DNA of 49,056 nt from a virus: the IMG/VR virus record IMGVR_UViG_3300015158_000018, positions 1 through 49,056 of that record. The stretch is one strand, 5' to 3'. The position numbers and the translations under genes were made by a program. This document shows, piece by piece, positions 14,093 to 22,786 of this stretch. The notes beneath the pieces were generated by a model that saw nothing but the letters and a program-made list of their open reading frames with translations, had not been told where the DNA came from and ran no database searches. Each line of letters opens with the position of its first letter. Position 1 is the stretch's first letter.

Positions 14093-16620
14093 TTGACCTC
14101 AACGAGGTCTGGCAGCCACCTCCCCGCTACGACCTCGATGCCATCCGTAGTCGTCTCTGTGCGACGGCGGCCGATTGGCTGCCGGCGTTCTTTCCGCATG
14201 CCCGCATGTCGGCGGATCGAAAGACGCTGCGCTGTGCCGATCTCTCCGGACGTGCGCCACGCGGCGAAGGTTCCTGCGTCATCCACCTGCTCGGTCCGCG
14301 CGCCGGTTGGGGCTTCGATCACGCCACCGGCGAGTCGGCGGGTCCCATCGATCTGATCCATCACTCCACCGGGGTGTCGGGCGTCGCAATGTTCGAAGAG
14401 GCCGCAAAGCAGGCCCGGCTTGATGGTCCAGCCCCCGCAGCACCATCCGGCATCCCCCGCGTTGACCACAGTCACGAGATCGCTCGCATCATCGCCGGCT
14501 GCGTGCCGATCGTCGGGACCGTAGCTCAACGTTATCTCGGTGAACGGCGATTGGAGGATCCAGGCTGCCCAGACCTGCTGTTCAACGACGATCTGAGCGA
14601 CTTCGACACCAAGCGCGGCTGGTGTGGAATGGTCGCGCTGGTCCGCAATGGCGTTGGGGAGCGGACTGGCGGAATTCATCGCACGTATCTGCTCGATGAC
14701 GGATCTGCGAAAGCGCCGCCCGGCAAGAAGATGCTTGGACCTGTTTCCGCAGGCTCGGTGCGGCTCGCACCCCCGGGTGATGACGGGCACCTCGGCGTCG
14801 CCGAGGGCATCGAGACGGCGCTCTCCGCGCGAGCGATCTTCAATATTCCCACGTGGGCCGCTCTTTCCGCAGACGGCCTGCGTCGCTGGGAGTGGCCCAC
14901 TGGGATTAACCAAGTCACGGTCTTCGCCGATGCGGGAACCGCCGGCCAGCAGGCGGCGGCCGACCTTGTGGGACGCCTCAAGGAAGGCGGGATACCAACG
15001 GCAATCGTCTCGCCGCTACATGGCGACGATTTCAACGACGATCTCCGACACGGGGCATCCGCGAAGGACTATGTGGGCTGGGGGCCCTCCGCATCCCCGC
15101 CTGTCCCTGCATCAGCCACCGATTTCGAAGCTGCCGTGCGGGCGCTGGGCAAGCCGCCTGATCTGCCGTTGCTGGGCAGGTTACTGGGCCATCTCGTCCA
15201 GGCCCGGCTGGAGCCGCTTCCCGAACGCCAGGTCCTCGCTGCGATCAAAATCGCAACAGGTATCCCGGTGGCAATCTTGGACAAACAGATCGGAGAACTA
15301 AGGCGCCGGCTGAATGCAACGGGCGACGTTCACGAGCGGCTGAACCGGCCGCGCTGGTCGTCTCAACTGCGCTTGGATCTCGCCGGCACGCCAGAGCGTA
15401 ACGAAGCCAACGTGATCACCGCACTCTCGAATGATGAGGCGTTCGCTGGTGCGCTGGTGTTCGACGAATTCCGGCAGGAGATCCTTGTGATGCGCTCCCT
15501 GCCTTGGGAGGTGCAGACCGCCGGCTTATCTCGCGTTTGGAGCGATGCCGATGACGTGCGATGCGCTGAGTGGCTGCAGCGTCGAGAAATCAACGTCGCC
15601 CCCGTCATCGTAAGTCGCAGTGTCGGAGCGGTCGCTCGCGACATTCGAGTCCACCCTGTCCGCAATTATCTCAGCTCACTTCGGTGGGATGGCACGCTTC
15701 GACTCGATTCTTGGACAACAGCTCACCTTGGTGCTGCCGACACCCCGCTCAATCGAGCGTTTGCATCTCGATGGATGATCTCGGCCGTGGCACGCATCAT
15801 GCGGCCAGGAGTCAAAGCGGACCACATGCTGATCCTTGAAGGGCCGCAAGGCGCGAAGAAATCTAGCGCTCTGAAAGCACTTGCTGGAGAGGAATGGTTT
15901 ACCGACGAGCTCGCAGAAATCGGATCCAAAGACGCGGCCCAACAGATGCGTGGCACATGGATCATTGAGATCGCAGAACTCGATGCGATCAGCCGTGCTG
16001 AGGTGTCACGCATCAAGGCGTTCTTGACCCGCACGACCGACCGCTACCGCCCGCCATACGAGCGCTACATCGTTACCGTGCCACGGCAGTGTGTGTTCGC
16101 GGGAAGTGTGAACCCCGACACATACCTCCGCGATGAAACTGGCAATCGTCGTTTCTGGCCCGTTCGGTGTGGCAGCATCGACCTCGATGCACTGGTGCGC
16201 GATCGCGATCAGCTTTGGGCGGAAGCGGTCGCGCGTTATCAATTGGGTGCTATTTGGTGGCTTGACGAACCAGAATTGGCCGACTTGGCACTCGCCGAGC
16301 AGGAGAAGCGCTATCAGACCGACGCTTGGGACTTCCGCATCGATCATTGGCTGGCGTACGAACGGCGGCGCGTCAATCACGGCTATGGAAATTTTGACGA
16401 CTGGCGTGATGAGGAAGTCGAGCGCGCGAGCCCCCTCATCGATGTTTCGGTGGGGCAGATCCTCGAGACTGCCTTAGGGATTGAAGCGGCGCGGTGGACG
16501 CGGGCCGACCAAATGAGGGTTACGGCCTACCTCAAGGCTCGTGGCTGGGAGCGCTATCAGACTCGCATCGGAACCGGCCGGGGGTCAAACCGAGAGTGGC
16601 GCTACCGTATTACCTCCTAG
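14089..16620 (+). CDS. Toprim primase fused to VirE-type helicase
   Basis: An 843-residue fusion. The N-terminal third is a primase-like module with a Toprim domain: GVAEGIETA around Glu239, then VFADAGTAG around residues 278-286. The second acidic residue of the usual DxD is Gly283, an oddity. The C-terminal half is a virulence-associated-E family SF3-like ATPase: Walker A GPQGAKKSS at 585-593, Walker B WIIEIAEL, and the SVNPDTYLRDETGNRRFWPV sensor region. These phage proteins load at the origin as primase-helicase. Start at ATG 14089 overlaps the helicase stop as ATGA. Despite the family name it is unrelated in function to Ti-plasmid VirE. Confidence 0.85.
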   Translation: MIDLNEVWQPPPRYDLDAIRSRLCATAADWLPAFFPHARMSADRKTLRCADLSGRAPRGEGSCVIHLLGPRAGWGFDHATGESAGPIDLIHHSTGVSGVAMFEEAAKQARLDGPAPAAPSGIPRVDHSHEIARIIAGCVPIVGTVAQRYLGERRLEDPGCPDLLFNDDLSDFDTKRGWCGMVALVRNGVGERTGGIHRTYLLDDGSAKAPPGKKMLGPVSAGSVRLAPPGDDGHLGVAEGIETALSARAIFNIPTWAALSADGLRRWEWPTGINQVTVFADAGTAGQQAAADLVGRLKEGGIPTAIVSPLHGDDFNDDLRHGASAKDYVGWGPSASPPVPASATDFEAAVRALGKPPDLPLLGRLLGHLVQARLEPLPERQVLAAIKIATGIPVAILDKQIGELRRRLNATGDVHERLNRPRWSSQLRLDLAGTPERNEANVITALSNDEAFAGALVFDEFRQEILVMRSLPWEVQTAGLSRVWSDADDVRCAEWLQRREINVAPVIVSRSVGAVARDIRVHPVRNYLSSLRWDGTLRLDSWTTAHLGAADTPLNRAFASRWMISAVARIMRPGVKADHMLILEGPQGAKKSSALKALAGEEWFTDELAEIGSKDAAQQMRGTWIIEIAELDAISRAEVSRIKAFLTRTTDRYRPPYERYIVTVPRQCVFAGSVNPDTYLRDETGNRRFWPVRCGSIDLDALVRDRDQLWAEAVARYQLGAIWWLDEPELADLALAEQEKRYQTDAWDFRIDHWLAYERRRVNHGYGNFDDWRDEEVERASPLIDVSVGQILETALGIEAARWTRADQMRVTAYLKARGWERYQTRIGTGRGSNREWRYRITS

Positions 16621-16793
16621 CGCAAATGAGGAGACCGGCGGCAACACTATTTGCCTCATTAACTTTGTGTTTCAATATCCTACCTTCAAAACCGTTGCGC
16701 TTGAAAAAGATGGTGTAAAGGCGACCGGCCCATCTTCCACTGGGCGCCGCGGAACCCTACATGGAAACGAAAGGCGAACACCAAGGGGCACCC
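16621..16793 (+). promoter_or_regulatory. Leader/promoter region of the CBASS operon
   Basis: This 173-bp gap is visibly richer in A/T than its neighbours between about 16640 and 16720. It contains a 5-bp hairpin (GCCCA/TGGGC, 16728-16745). It is the only long gap between the primase gene and the CBASS operon, so the operon probably has its own promoter here. No convincing -35/-10 pair or operator could be fixed, and no regulator gene of the CapW/CapH type is present beside it. Confidence 0.35.
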
Positions 16794-17792
16794 ATGGTAC
16801 CGCACGCACGCTTTACCGAGCTTCTGACAGACATTGAGCCGAGCCCGACGACAACATCCAACGCCTCGTTGGCACACACCGCCGTGCGGGCCCACCTGCG
16901 GTCGCACGCGGCGTTCAAGAGCCGCTGGCTGGGCGACTTTTTGGCCGGCAGCTATTCACGCAAGACCGCAATCCGACCGAAGAAAACCGAAGACGGACAC
17001 GAACGGCCTGACGTCGACATCATTATGGAGACCAGCTTTGCCACGTCGGACGATCCAGAAGATGCTCTTCAGGAACTTGCCGACGCGCTTGAAGATGAGT
17101 TCACGGTCGAGAGGATCAACAAGCGCTCGGTGCGTGTGGTCACGACCAACGCCGAGATCGACGTCGTGCCGGTCATCGAGTCGGGGACTGTTTACCAATT
17201 GCCCGACCGTGACCTCGGACGATGGAAGACCACGAACCCGGCCGGCCACAATGATTGGAGTCGCGACCAGAACATCACATTCGATGGTCGCTTCAAACCG
17301 CTCGTGAAGCTGTTCAAATGGTGGCGACGCGAAAACAAGACCGGCAAACGTCCCAAAGGTTTCGTGCTGGAGGTATTGGTCTCGAAGCATGCCCCTTCAT
17401 GGGAGAGCCACTACGGCGAAGCGTTCGCTCAGATGCTAGAGAACATTTACGCGGCCTATGGCGCACTCGCGGAAAGCGGCAACAAACCTTACCTCGACGA
17501 TCCCGGTCTCCCAGGTAGCGATATTCTCTCCAAGGTCTCAATTACCGATTGGAAAAACTTCATCGAGCGCATTCGCGTACACGCCGGCTACGCTCGACGG
17601 GCGCAGAACGAGCAAGACATGGAGGAGGCGACAAGGCTTTGGCGCAGGCTCTTTGGTGATCGGTTCAAGCCGACTGCGAACGCCGCCAAGGCCGAAAGCC
17701 TTGCCGCATACGCAGCCGCACCAACCGCGGCACAGGGCTACACGTTCCCTAATGCCCTGGCGGCGCCCAACAAGCCGCGTGGGTTTGCGTGA
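16794..17792 (+). CDS. cdnD: CBASS CD-NTase, CdnD-like cyclic oligonucleotide synthase
   Basis: A 332-residue CD-NTase that makes the cyclic nucleotide alarm signal on phage infection. The nucleotidyltransferase motif is complete: GS at residues 52-53 (AGSYSRKTAIRP), DVD at 73-75 and the third carboxylate Asp123 (EIDVVPV). The C-terminal helical domain contains KLFKWWRREN. I chose ATG 16794 because the resulting start (VPHARFTELLTDIEPS) fits my memory of the E. cloacae CdnD start and an AAGGGG element precedes it; ATG 16761 is the alternative. The protein ends in an Ala/Pro-rich tail closing with PRGFA, suited to Cap2-dependent conjugation. Its stop overlaps the cap2 start (GTGA). Clade D is inference. 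Confidence 0.92.
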   Translation: MVPHARFTELLTDIEPSPTTTSNASLAHTAVRAHLRSHAAFKSRWLGDFLAGSYSRKTAIRPKKTEDGHERPDVDIIMETSFATSDDPEDALQELADALEDEFTVERINKRSVRVVTTNAEIDVVPVIESGTVYQLPDRDLGRWKTTNPAGHNDWSRDQNITFDGRFKPLVKLFKWWRRENKTGKRPKGFVLEVLVSKHAPSWESHYGEAFAQMLENIYAAYGALAESGNKPYLDDPGLPGSDILSKVSITDWKNFIERIRVHAGYARRAQNEQDMEEATRLWRRLFGDRFKPTANAAKAESLAAYAAAPTAAQGYTFPNALAAPNKPRGFA

Positions 17793-19486
17793 AGCTGTGG
17801 TGGCTAACTGATTTTGGTCGGGTCGGCGCGGAGAAAGCGCGGGTCGAGCGGCTTGCTGCCGACGAGGGATGGTTCGCTCTCACCGAATGGCGCATCAATG
17901 AGTACCGCTTGTCGGCTGACGGTGTAATCACAGCACACGGCATCAAGTACCCAGTTCGACTCATCTATCCGGATCAGTTCCCGTCGGTGCCAGCCTGGGT
18001 CGAGCCACAGGATCCTGAGGTACGTTGGAGCGATCACCAGTATGGCAAGGGTGGTCCGCTGTGCCTCGAACTGAGACCGGACAACTGGGCTGACAGCGCC
18101 TCCGGCGCAGATATGCTGCGCAGTGCCTTTAATCTGCTGAGCACCGAAAACCCACTCGGCGACGGCGCTCAACAGCGCGTCGTCTCGGACCATCAAATAG
18201 GGCTGGTGCAGGCGTACGATTGGGGGCAAGAGCCGGTACTAATCGGCGCAAGCTGCCTAGAGCGGCTTCGTGCGGGCACCGCCGAAGATGTCCGCGCCCT
18301 GCGTTGGTCGGCGGACGATAGCGTATGGCCAATTCTCATCTTCGACGCAGCCGACCGTGCGCAACCTCAACATCCACCGTCATTCGATCTCGGCACACTA
18401 CGCCACGAACTGCCGGTCGTCGTCGCGCGAATCGAGCCGCCAATTGAAGGGCCAGCCGATCGTGCCGCGCTCGCGAGCGCGCTCGGTGTTGAGCTTGACC
18501 CCGAACACCATAAGGGGGCTCTAGTTGCTGTGGCCGTCGGCAGTGATCGGATCACGCCGTTCCACTCGCCCGATGCTGGTTCGGTCTTCATCCGGAAGTG
18601 GGTGGTCTTGCCTGAGCAAACAGGTCTCCGCTCAGGAAGACAGGAAATAGCGGTCGCCAAAAAGGTGGCCATCATTGGCTTAGGCTCGGTCGGATCAAAG
18701 GTCGCCGAGATGCTACTTCGCTCCGGTATCCGTCAACTCCTGTTGGTCGATGGAGACGTTCTGTTGCCCGCGAACCTAGAGCGCCACATGCTCGACTGGA
18801 GGGACGTCGGTTTTCGGAAAGCTAACGCGGTCAAGCGACGACTTCTCCATATCGTTCCGGGCGCCACGGTGTCTGTCATCGCTTCCAATCTGAATTGGCA
18901 ACGCTCGTCCCGCATCCATGCCGACCAGATTGAGCGCATCGCGACTTGCGACCTTATCGTCAATGCGACCGGCGACGCTCCAAGCGCCTTAATGCTTGGC
19001 GCGGTCGCCGCCGAGAATGAGAAATCGTTTCTGTCCGTCGAAGTGTTCGAGGGCGGATTGGGTTGCCTATTGGGACGAGCCCTACCCGGACGCGACCCGG
19101 CATACGTTAGCGGTCGTGGCGCATATATGGCGTACTGTGATCAACAGAATGTAGAACCGCCGCCTAGTGGAAGGGGTAACTACGATGTGTTGACTGAAAC
19201 GGGAGAGCCACTGGTCGCCGACGATGCTGCGGTGACTATCGCCGCCGCGCACACCGCGCGAATCGCTCTCGACATCTTGGACGACAAGGTTGGCGATGCA
19301 GACACCGCCTGGCTGCTGATCGGCTTCAGAAAGGGATGGCTCTTCAAGCGGCATGGGCACATCATAGGCCTCGACGTGGGACCTGCTCCGGCAGACGGTG
19401 CAAGTGAGGAAGAAGATGTAGAGGCGCGCACATTCGCACTCGCTCTGGCGAAGGAGGCGCTTGGTGCGATTAAGACTACCCAATGA
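17789..19486 (+). CDS. cap2: CBASS Cap2, E2-E1 ubiquitin-transferase-like protein
   Basis: A 565-residue fusion. The N-terminal E2-like domain has its catalytic Cys92 in GGPLCLELRPDNW. A middle region of about 170 residues follows. The ThiF/E1 adenylation domain starts at residue 293 with VAIIGLGSVG, followed by LLLVDGDVL, LERHMLDW and a candidate E1 catalytic Cys450 in AYCDQQN. Cap2 conjugates the CD-NTase C-terminus to targets and thereby primes cyclic nucleotide synthesis, as established for type II CBASS. It starts at a GTG overlapping cdnD and its 3' end overlaps cap3. Both catalytic Cys residues are present, so the enzyme looks intact. Confidence 0.92.
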   Translation: MKLWWLTDFGRVGAEKARVERLAADEGWFALTEWRINEYRLSADGVITAHGIKYPVRLIYPDQFPSVPAWVEPQDPEVRWSDHQYGKGGPLCLELRPDNWADSASGADMLRSAFNLLSTENPLGDGAQQRVVSDHQIGLVQAYDWGQEPVLIGASCLERLRAGTAEDVRALRWSADDSVWPILIFDAADRAQPQHPPSFDLGTLRHELPVVVARIEPPIEGPADRAALASALGVELDPEHHKGALVAVAVGSDRITPFHSPDAGSVFIRKWVVLPEQTGLRSGRQEIAVAKKVAIIGLGSVGSKVAEMLLRSGIRQLLLVDGDVLLPANLERHMLDWRDVGFRKANAVKRRLLHIVPGATVSVIASNLNWQRSSRIHADQIERIATCDLIVNATGDAPSALMLGAVAAENEKSFLSVEVFEGGLGCLLGRALPGRDPAYVSGRGAYMAYCDQQNVEPPPSGRGNYDVLTETGEPLVADDAAVTIAAAHTARIALDILDDKVGDADTAWLLIGFRKGWLFKRHGHIIGLDVGPAPADGASEEEDVEARTFALALAKEALGAIKTTQ

Positions 19487-19928
19487 TCAGCTGGCGATGC
19501 TTCGACAGGCGCTTCGTCGAGCTGGGACAAAAGAGATCGGTGGACAAATCTTTGGGGAGCAGCTCGCTCCGTCAGACTTCATTGCGTCCGAGCTGACTCT
19601 CCAGAAGCGTCCAGGCACGTTCGCACGCTTCGTCGTCGACTTGGTTCAGGCTGCGCGCGACGCCATGCGATTTTTCGACCGCACCCAGCACCAATATACG
19701 CGCTACAATTACATCGGCGAATGGCACAGCCATCCAAGCTTCGAGGTACATCCGAGCGGTACCGACCTCGCGGCGATGCGCGACTTGGTCTCGGACCCCG
19801 ACTTCAAAGGCCTCTTCGCGGTATTGATGATCACGCGGCTCGAAAGCGGAGAGCTACTCACCTGCCGTGCTTGGATTTTCGATCCCCAGAGGCGCGAGGC
19901 GACTGTCACGGTGGAACAGCAGGGATGA
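19464..19928 (+). CDS. cap3: CBASS Cap3, JAB/JAMM isopeptidase
   Basis: A 154-residue JAB-domain metallopeptidase. The catalytic set is complete: Glu24 in KEIGGQIFGE, then HSHP at residues 88-91 and the Ser98-x-x-Asp101 end of the JAMM motif. Cap3 removes the CD-NTase from its conjugates and antagonises Cap2. A strong AAGGAGG at 19451-19457 places the start at GTG 19464 with 6-nt spacing rather than at TTG 19461. The gene overlaps the end of cap2 by 23 bp and its stop overlaps the cap4 ATG. Confidence 0.92.
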   Translation: MRLRLPNDQLAMLRQALRRAGTKEIGGQIFGEQLAPSDFIASELTLQKRPGTFARFVVDLVQAARDAMRFFDRTQHQYTRYNYIGEWHSHPSFEVHPSGTDLAAMRDLVSDPDFKGLFAVLMITRLESGELLTCRAWIFDPQRREATVTVEQQG

Positions 19929-21343
19929 CCAAGGCGCCGACGCTTACCGACCCGAAAGGAATGGGCGGGATCATTGCCCAGGATGGGTTCGATTATCAGG
20001 TCTGGGATGCATTGGTTCGCTTGCCAACCTGGCTTCGCAATCCGGCATTCGAGGGTATGGCGCTTGAGGCATTGGAGGATCTGGAAGCGCGCTTCTTCGC
20101 TCCGCATGCGCCGCGAGGTCATTTGATCGATCGTTTTCAAGCAAAATCGGGCGTCCTCACCCGATCGGATTTGATCGACCTGTTCTCCTCTTTCAAGACC
20201 TTCGAAGCGTCATATCCACGCGCGGCCCGCATACACACTTTGGTTACACCGGGGCTCCCGCCAACACTGAACTGGATCGCCCGCGATTCCGACCGTGTCC
20301 GGCGCGTGCGTCCGTTCTACAGTCCGTTTGCCGACATCCGCGCGGCTAGTGACGACGAGCTGCGAACCGGCCTTGTCTCGGAGTTTGGACAAGACCTCGG
20401 TGACTACTTCGCTGACAATGTCGAAGTCGCCCTGCGCGTCTTGCCCGATCGCGCTAGTGCTGAAGCTGCATTCGCAAGTGCGCTTCACGATAGTTTCCCG
20501 AACCTCGATACCTCCGCATCCAAGGTAAGAGCAGGTTTTGGAGCGTTGAATGACCTCGTCGCGCAGAATCGAGGAGTGATGCTGACGCGTAGCCAGCTGC
20601 TTGATGCGCTATCGGATGCGCTTGGCGTGCAGTTTGTACAGCCTGGGCCCCTCCCGATTCATGTTCGCTCCGATCGCAACGGCGAGATTGCTGATGCCCT
20701 CGAACTCGATGCCAGCAGCTTCTCCGGTGGCGCGTTAGGCTTTCCGGACACAACGCGCTGGCGTGAAGGGATTTTGGCGCCACTCGAGAAGACGGCGGAC
20801 TGGGCTCGTAGCAGGAATCAAGCGCGCATCGCTCTTTCGGGTTCGTACCGATTGTCGACTGCATTCGCAATAGGATGGGCGTTCCGGTCGGCGATTGGAT
20901 TCGAAATTGAGATCCCGACTAAGTCGGGAAGTTGGGCGACTGACGATCATCCTCCGTTCAACGCGCCCCCACTGCCTTGGACGATCGTGAAGCCGATAAA
21001 TTTGGCCAATGGTCGATTGGTGGTTGGCGTCGGAGTGTTGCGGGATCCTACCCCGGACATCCGACAAGACCCTGCTCTACACCGCAACGATGTCATCCTT
21101 GCGGTCACTTTGCCGCAACCCCTGACGTCCGGTTCCGAAGCACAATCCTTCGTCAAAATTATTAAGGCCGCGGTGGCGCAAGAGGTTGCCCACCTTCGGC
21201 CGACCGGCATTGACCTTTATTATGTCGGGCCAGCGGCGTTAGCTGTCGCGCTTGGGCACCGCTGGAATGCCCTGCCCCGGACCCAGTTGCATGAATTTGA
21301 CGCACCCACCAAACGTTACACACGAACCGCAATTATCGGATGA
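19925..21343 (+). CDS. cap4: CBASS Cap4 effector: nuclease plus SAVED domain
   Basis: A 472-residue effector. The N-terminal domain (about 1-200) resembles the DUF4297-type DNA endonuclease of Cap4: GGIIAQDGFDYQ, a carboxylate cluster ALEDLEARFF, and the QAK triad Q72-K74 in RFQAKSG. The C-terminal 180 residues are a SAVED sensor domain: SGSYRLSTAFAIGWAFR from residue 305 and DLYYVGPAALAVALGHRWNAL from residue 430, both highly typical. Binding of the CD-NTase product should trigger DNA degradation and abortive infection. It starts at an ATG overlapping the cap3 stop. The gene ends 410 bp before ruvC, in a repeat-rich gap. Confidence 0.9.
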   Translation: MTKAPTLTDPKGMGGIIAQDGFDYQVWDALVRLPTWLRNPAFEGMALEALEDLEARFFAPHAPRGHLIDRFQAKSGVLTRSDLIDLFSSFKTFEASYPRAARIHTLVTPGLPPTLNWIARDSDRVRRVRPFYSPFADIRAASDDELRTGLVSEFGQDLGDYFADNVEVALRVLPDRASAEAAFASALHDSFPNLDTSASKVRAGFGALNDLVAQNRGVMLTRSQLLDALSDALGVQFVQPGPLPIHVRSDRNGEIADALELDASSFSGGALGFPDTTRWREGILAPLEKTADWARSRNQARIALSGSYRLSTAFAIGWAFRSAIGFEIEIPTKSGSWATDDHPPFNAPPLPWTIVKPINLANGRLVVGVGVLRDPTPDIRQDPALHRNDVILAVTLPQPLTSGSEAQSFVKIIKAAVAQEVAHLRPTGIDLYYVGPAALAVALGHRWNALPRTQLHEFDAPTKRYTRTAIIG

Positions 21344-21753
21344 TCGGTCCTCAGCGGGGTGTACCGTCACCATCCGCTCAAATGTCACCGGTTTCCAAAA
21401 ATGTCGGTGACACAAAAATCGCTTTGGAATCATAGGTGTCACCAACCACACCAACGTCACCAAAGTTCTGGAGAGTCATGCATGGAAGAAAACATCCGAT
21501 TCTGAATTCCTTTTCTCTAAAGGATGACTCAAACCGGTCGGTGACGACGAGTTTGGTGACGGCAAGGTTCAAGTCCTTTGAGAAGCTCGCATAATCGGTG
21601 TCATCAACCTCATCGCCTCCGTGTGAAATGCTCATCACAGCGTGTGACGATCACTTTTGAGAGCGTGTGTCGATTTTTCTTGTGATCGCGAATCCGAGAA
21701 CCTAGAAAATATGCGACCGAAGCCGAGGGCCCACGTTTCCGTGAGCCTTCCCT
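21344..21753. repeat. Noncoding region with seven GTCACC/GGTGAC repeats
   Basis: No believable gene lies in this 410-bp gap. GTCACC occurs at 21366, 21384, 21438 and 21456, and its complement GGTGAC at 21406, 21540 and 21555: seven copies in about 195 bp. Two pairs are direct repeats exactly 18 bp apart (21366/21384 and 21438/21456), and one pair is 15 bp apart (21540/21555). The wider consensus is close to GTCACCRA. The region separates the CBASS operon from ruvC. It could be a set of operators or an iteron-like replication site. Confidence 0.7.
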
Positions 21754-22278
21754 GTGACGATCCTTCCCGAAACCGTAGCAATCCCACCAGCGCGATTGGT
21801 TGAAAGCGCCCACCCCACCATTCTGGCCGTCGATCTCGGCACCGTCACCGGTTGGGCAACGCGATTATCTGCCGGCGAGATCCAAAGCGGAACCGTCTCA
21901 TTCCGTCCAAGCCGTTACGATGGCGGCGGGATGCGCTACCTGCGCTTCCGTGCCTGGCTCGATGACATTGCGACGAATGCGCCCGGCCTATCCGCCATCT
22001 ATTTCGAGGAGGTCCGACGCCACGTCGGCACCGACGCTGCTCACATCTATGGCGGCCTGCTCGCAACGCTGACGTCCTGGTGCGAGCAATCCCACATCGC
22101 GTATCAAGGCGTCCCAGTCGGCACGATCAAGAAATTCATCGCGGGCAAGGGCAATGCTGACAAGCAAGCCGTGATAAATGCGGTTCGCGCACGCGGCCAT
22201 CAACCTGCCGACGACAACGAAGCCGACGCGATCGCAATTCTCCTGTGGTCGATTGAGACCCATGGGGGCGTGCGATGA
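21754..22278 (+). CDS. ruvC: RuvC-like Holliday junction resolvase
   Basis: A 174-residue RNase H-fold resolvase. The first catalytic Asp27 is in LAVDLGTVTGWA, the Glu85 in IYFEEVRRH, and the C-terminal carboxylates Asp153/Asp154 and Asp158 in DDNEADAIA. The segment KGNADKQAVINAVRARGH is typical of phage RuvC proteins. The GTG at 21754 has only a weak ribosome-binding site, so the exact start is uncertain. It would cut branched recombination or packaging intermediates late in infection. Its stop overlaps the next start (ATGA), opening a tight four-gene operon. Confidence 0.85.
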   Translation: MTILPETVAIPPARLVESAHPTILAVDLGTVTGWATRLSAGEIQSGTVSFRPSRYDGGGMRYLRFRAWLDDIATNAPGLSAIYFEEVRRHVGTDAAHIYGGLLATLTSWCEQSHIAYQGVPVGTIKKFIAGKGNADKQAVINAVRARGHQPADDNEADAIAILLWSIETHGGVR

Positions 22279-22592
22279 CGCGCCATAAACTCCCCGATCG
22301 CCGACCGGCAATCACAACCGAGCTAATCCACGACTTCCGATCCTATTCGGTCACGATCGGCTTTGACGTCTCCCGAGACAAGGTCGGAGAGGTCTTCACC
22401 CACGGTGCGAAGGCCGGTTCTGCAATGGACCGAATCCTCGATGATGCCTGTGTCGCTCTATCCCTGCTGCTTCAAAACGGTGTCGAGCCCGTGGCACTCG
22501 CGACGAGCATGGGCCGCCTTGGTGACGGCAAGCTGCCGGCCTCGATCATTGGCGCCCTGGCGGATCTCCTGGCACGGGAGGCACAGCAATGA
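22275..22592 (+). CDS. Small phage protein, possible TSCPD domain
   Basis: A 105-residue protein. The C-terminal half, GSAMDRILDDACVALSLLLQNGVEPVAL, has the pattern of TSCPD domains, small modules often found near ribonucleotide reductase sequences and in phage proteins. The catalytic function is unknown and no metal-binding Cys is kept. It overlaps ruvC by 4 bases and the following small gene by 4 bases, which supports translation. The TSCPD assignment is tentative. Confidence 0.6.
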   Translation: MTRHKLPDRRPAITTELIHDFRSYSVTIGFDVSRDKVGEVFTHGAKAGSAMDRILDDACVALSLLLQNGVEPVALATSMGRLGDGKLPASIIGALADLLAREAQQ

Positions 22593-22786
22593 AGTGCACT
22601 CCCAGAGGCTACGGCGGCGAACGCCGCCCACCCGAGCAGGTGAAGCAGGACGGCTGGCACGAACAGAACATTCTGGTCGTCAGCTCTGACGATCACAGGC
22701 TCACCTGGCCCGAGCGCGAGTTAGTTCGACAGCTTGGCGAGAGGCTTTACGGACGCAGACAGACACAGGAAGCAAGCCATGGATAG
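22589..22786 (+). CDS. Small hypothetical phage protein
   Basis: A 65-residue polar protein (LVVSSDDHRLTWPERELVRQLGERLYGRR near its end) without recognisable domain. The ATG overlaps the previous stop as ATGA, and its own stop overlaps the next start. Only this packing supports it. A nucleic-acid-binding role is possible given its basic charge, but unproven. Confidence 0.55.
   Translation: MKCTPRGYGGERRPPEQVKQDGWHEQNILVVSSDDHRLTWPERELVRQLGERLYGRRQTQEASHG

Noticed and set aside
15841-15870. Walker A of the VirE-type helicase reads GPQGAKKSS without the usual Gly before Lys
   Set aside because: I recall this variation in phage VirE-family proteins, and the rest of the domain is intact, so it is not reported as a defect.
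16761-16793. Earlier ATG for the CD-NTase
   Set aside because: Adds an 11-residue extension and has a poorer ribosome-binding site; ATG 16794 fits the family start better. Kept as an alternative in the entry.
21378-21638. 86-residue leftward frame in the CBASS-ruvC gap
   Set aside because: No ribosome-binding site or domain; the region is better explained by the GTCACC repeat cluster.
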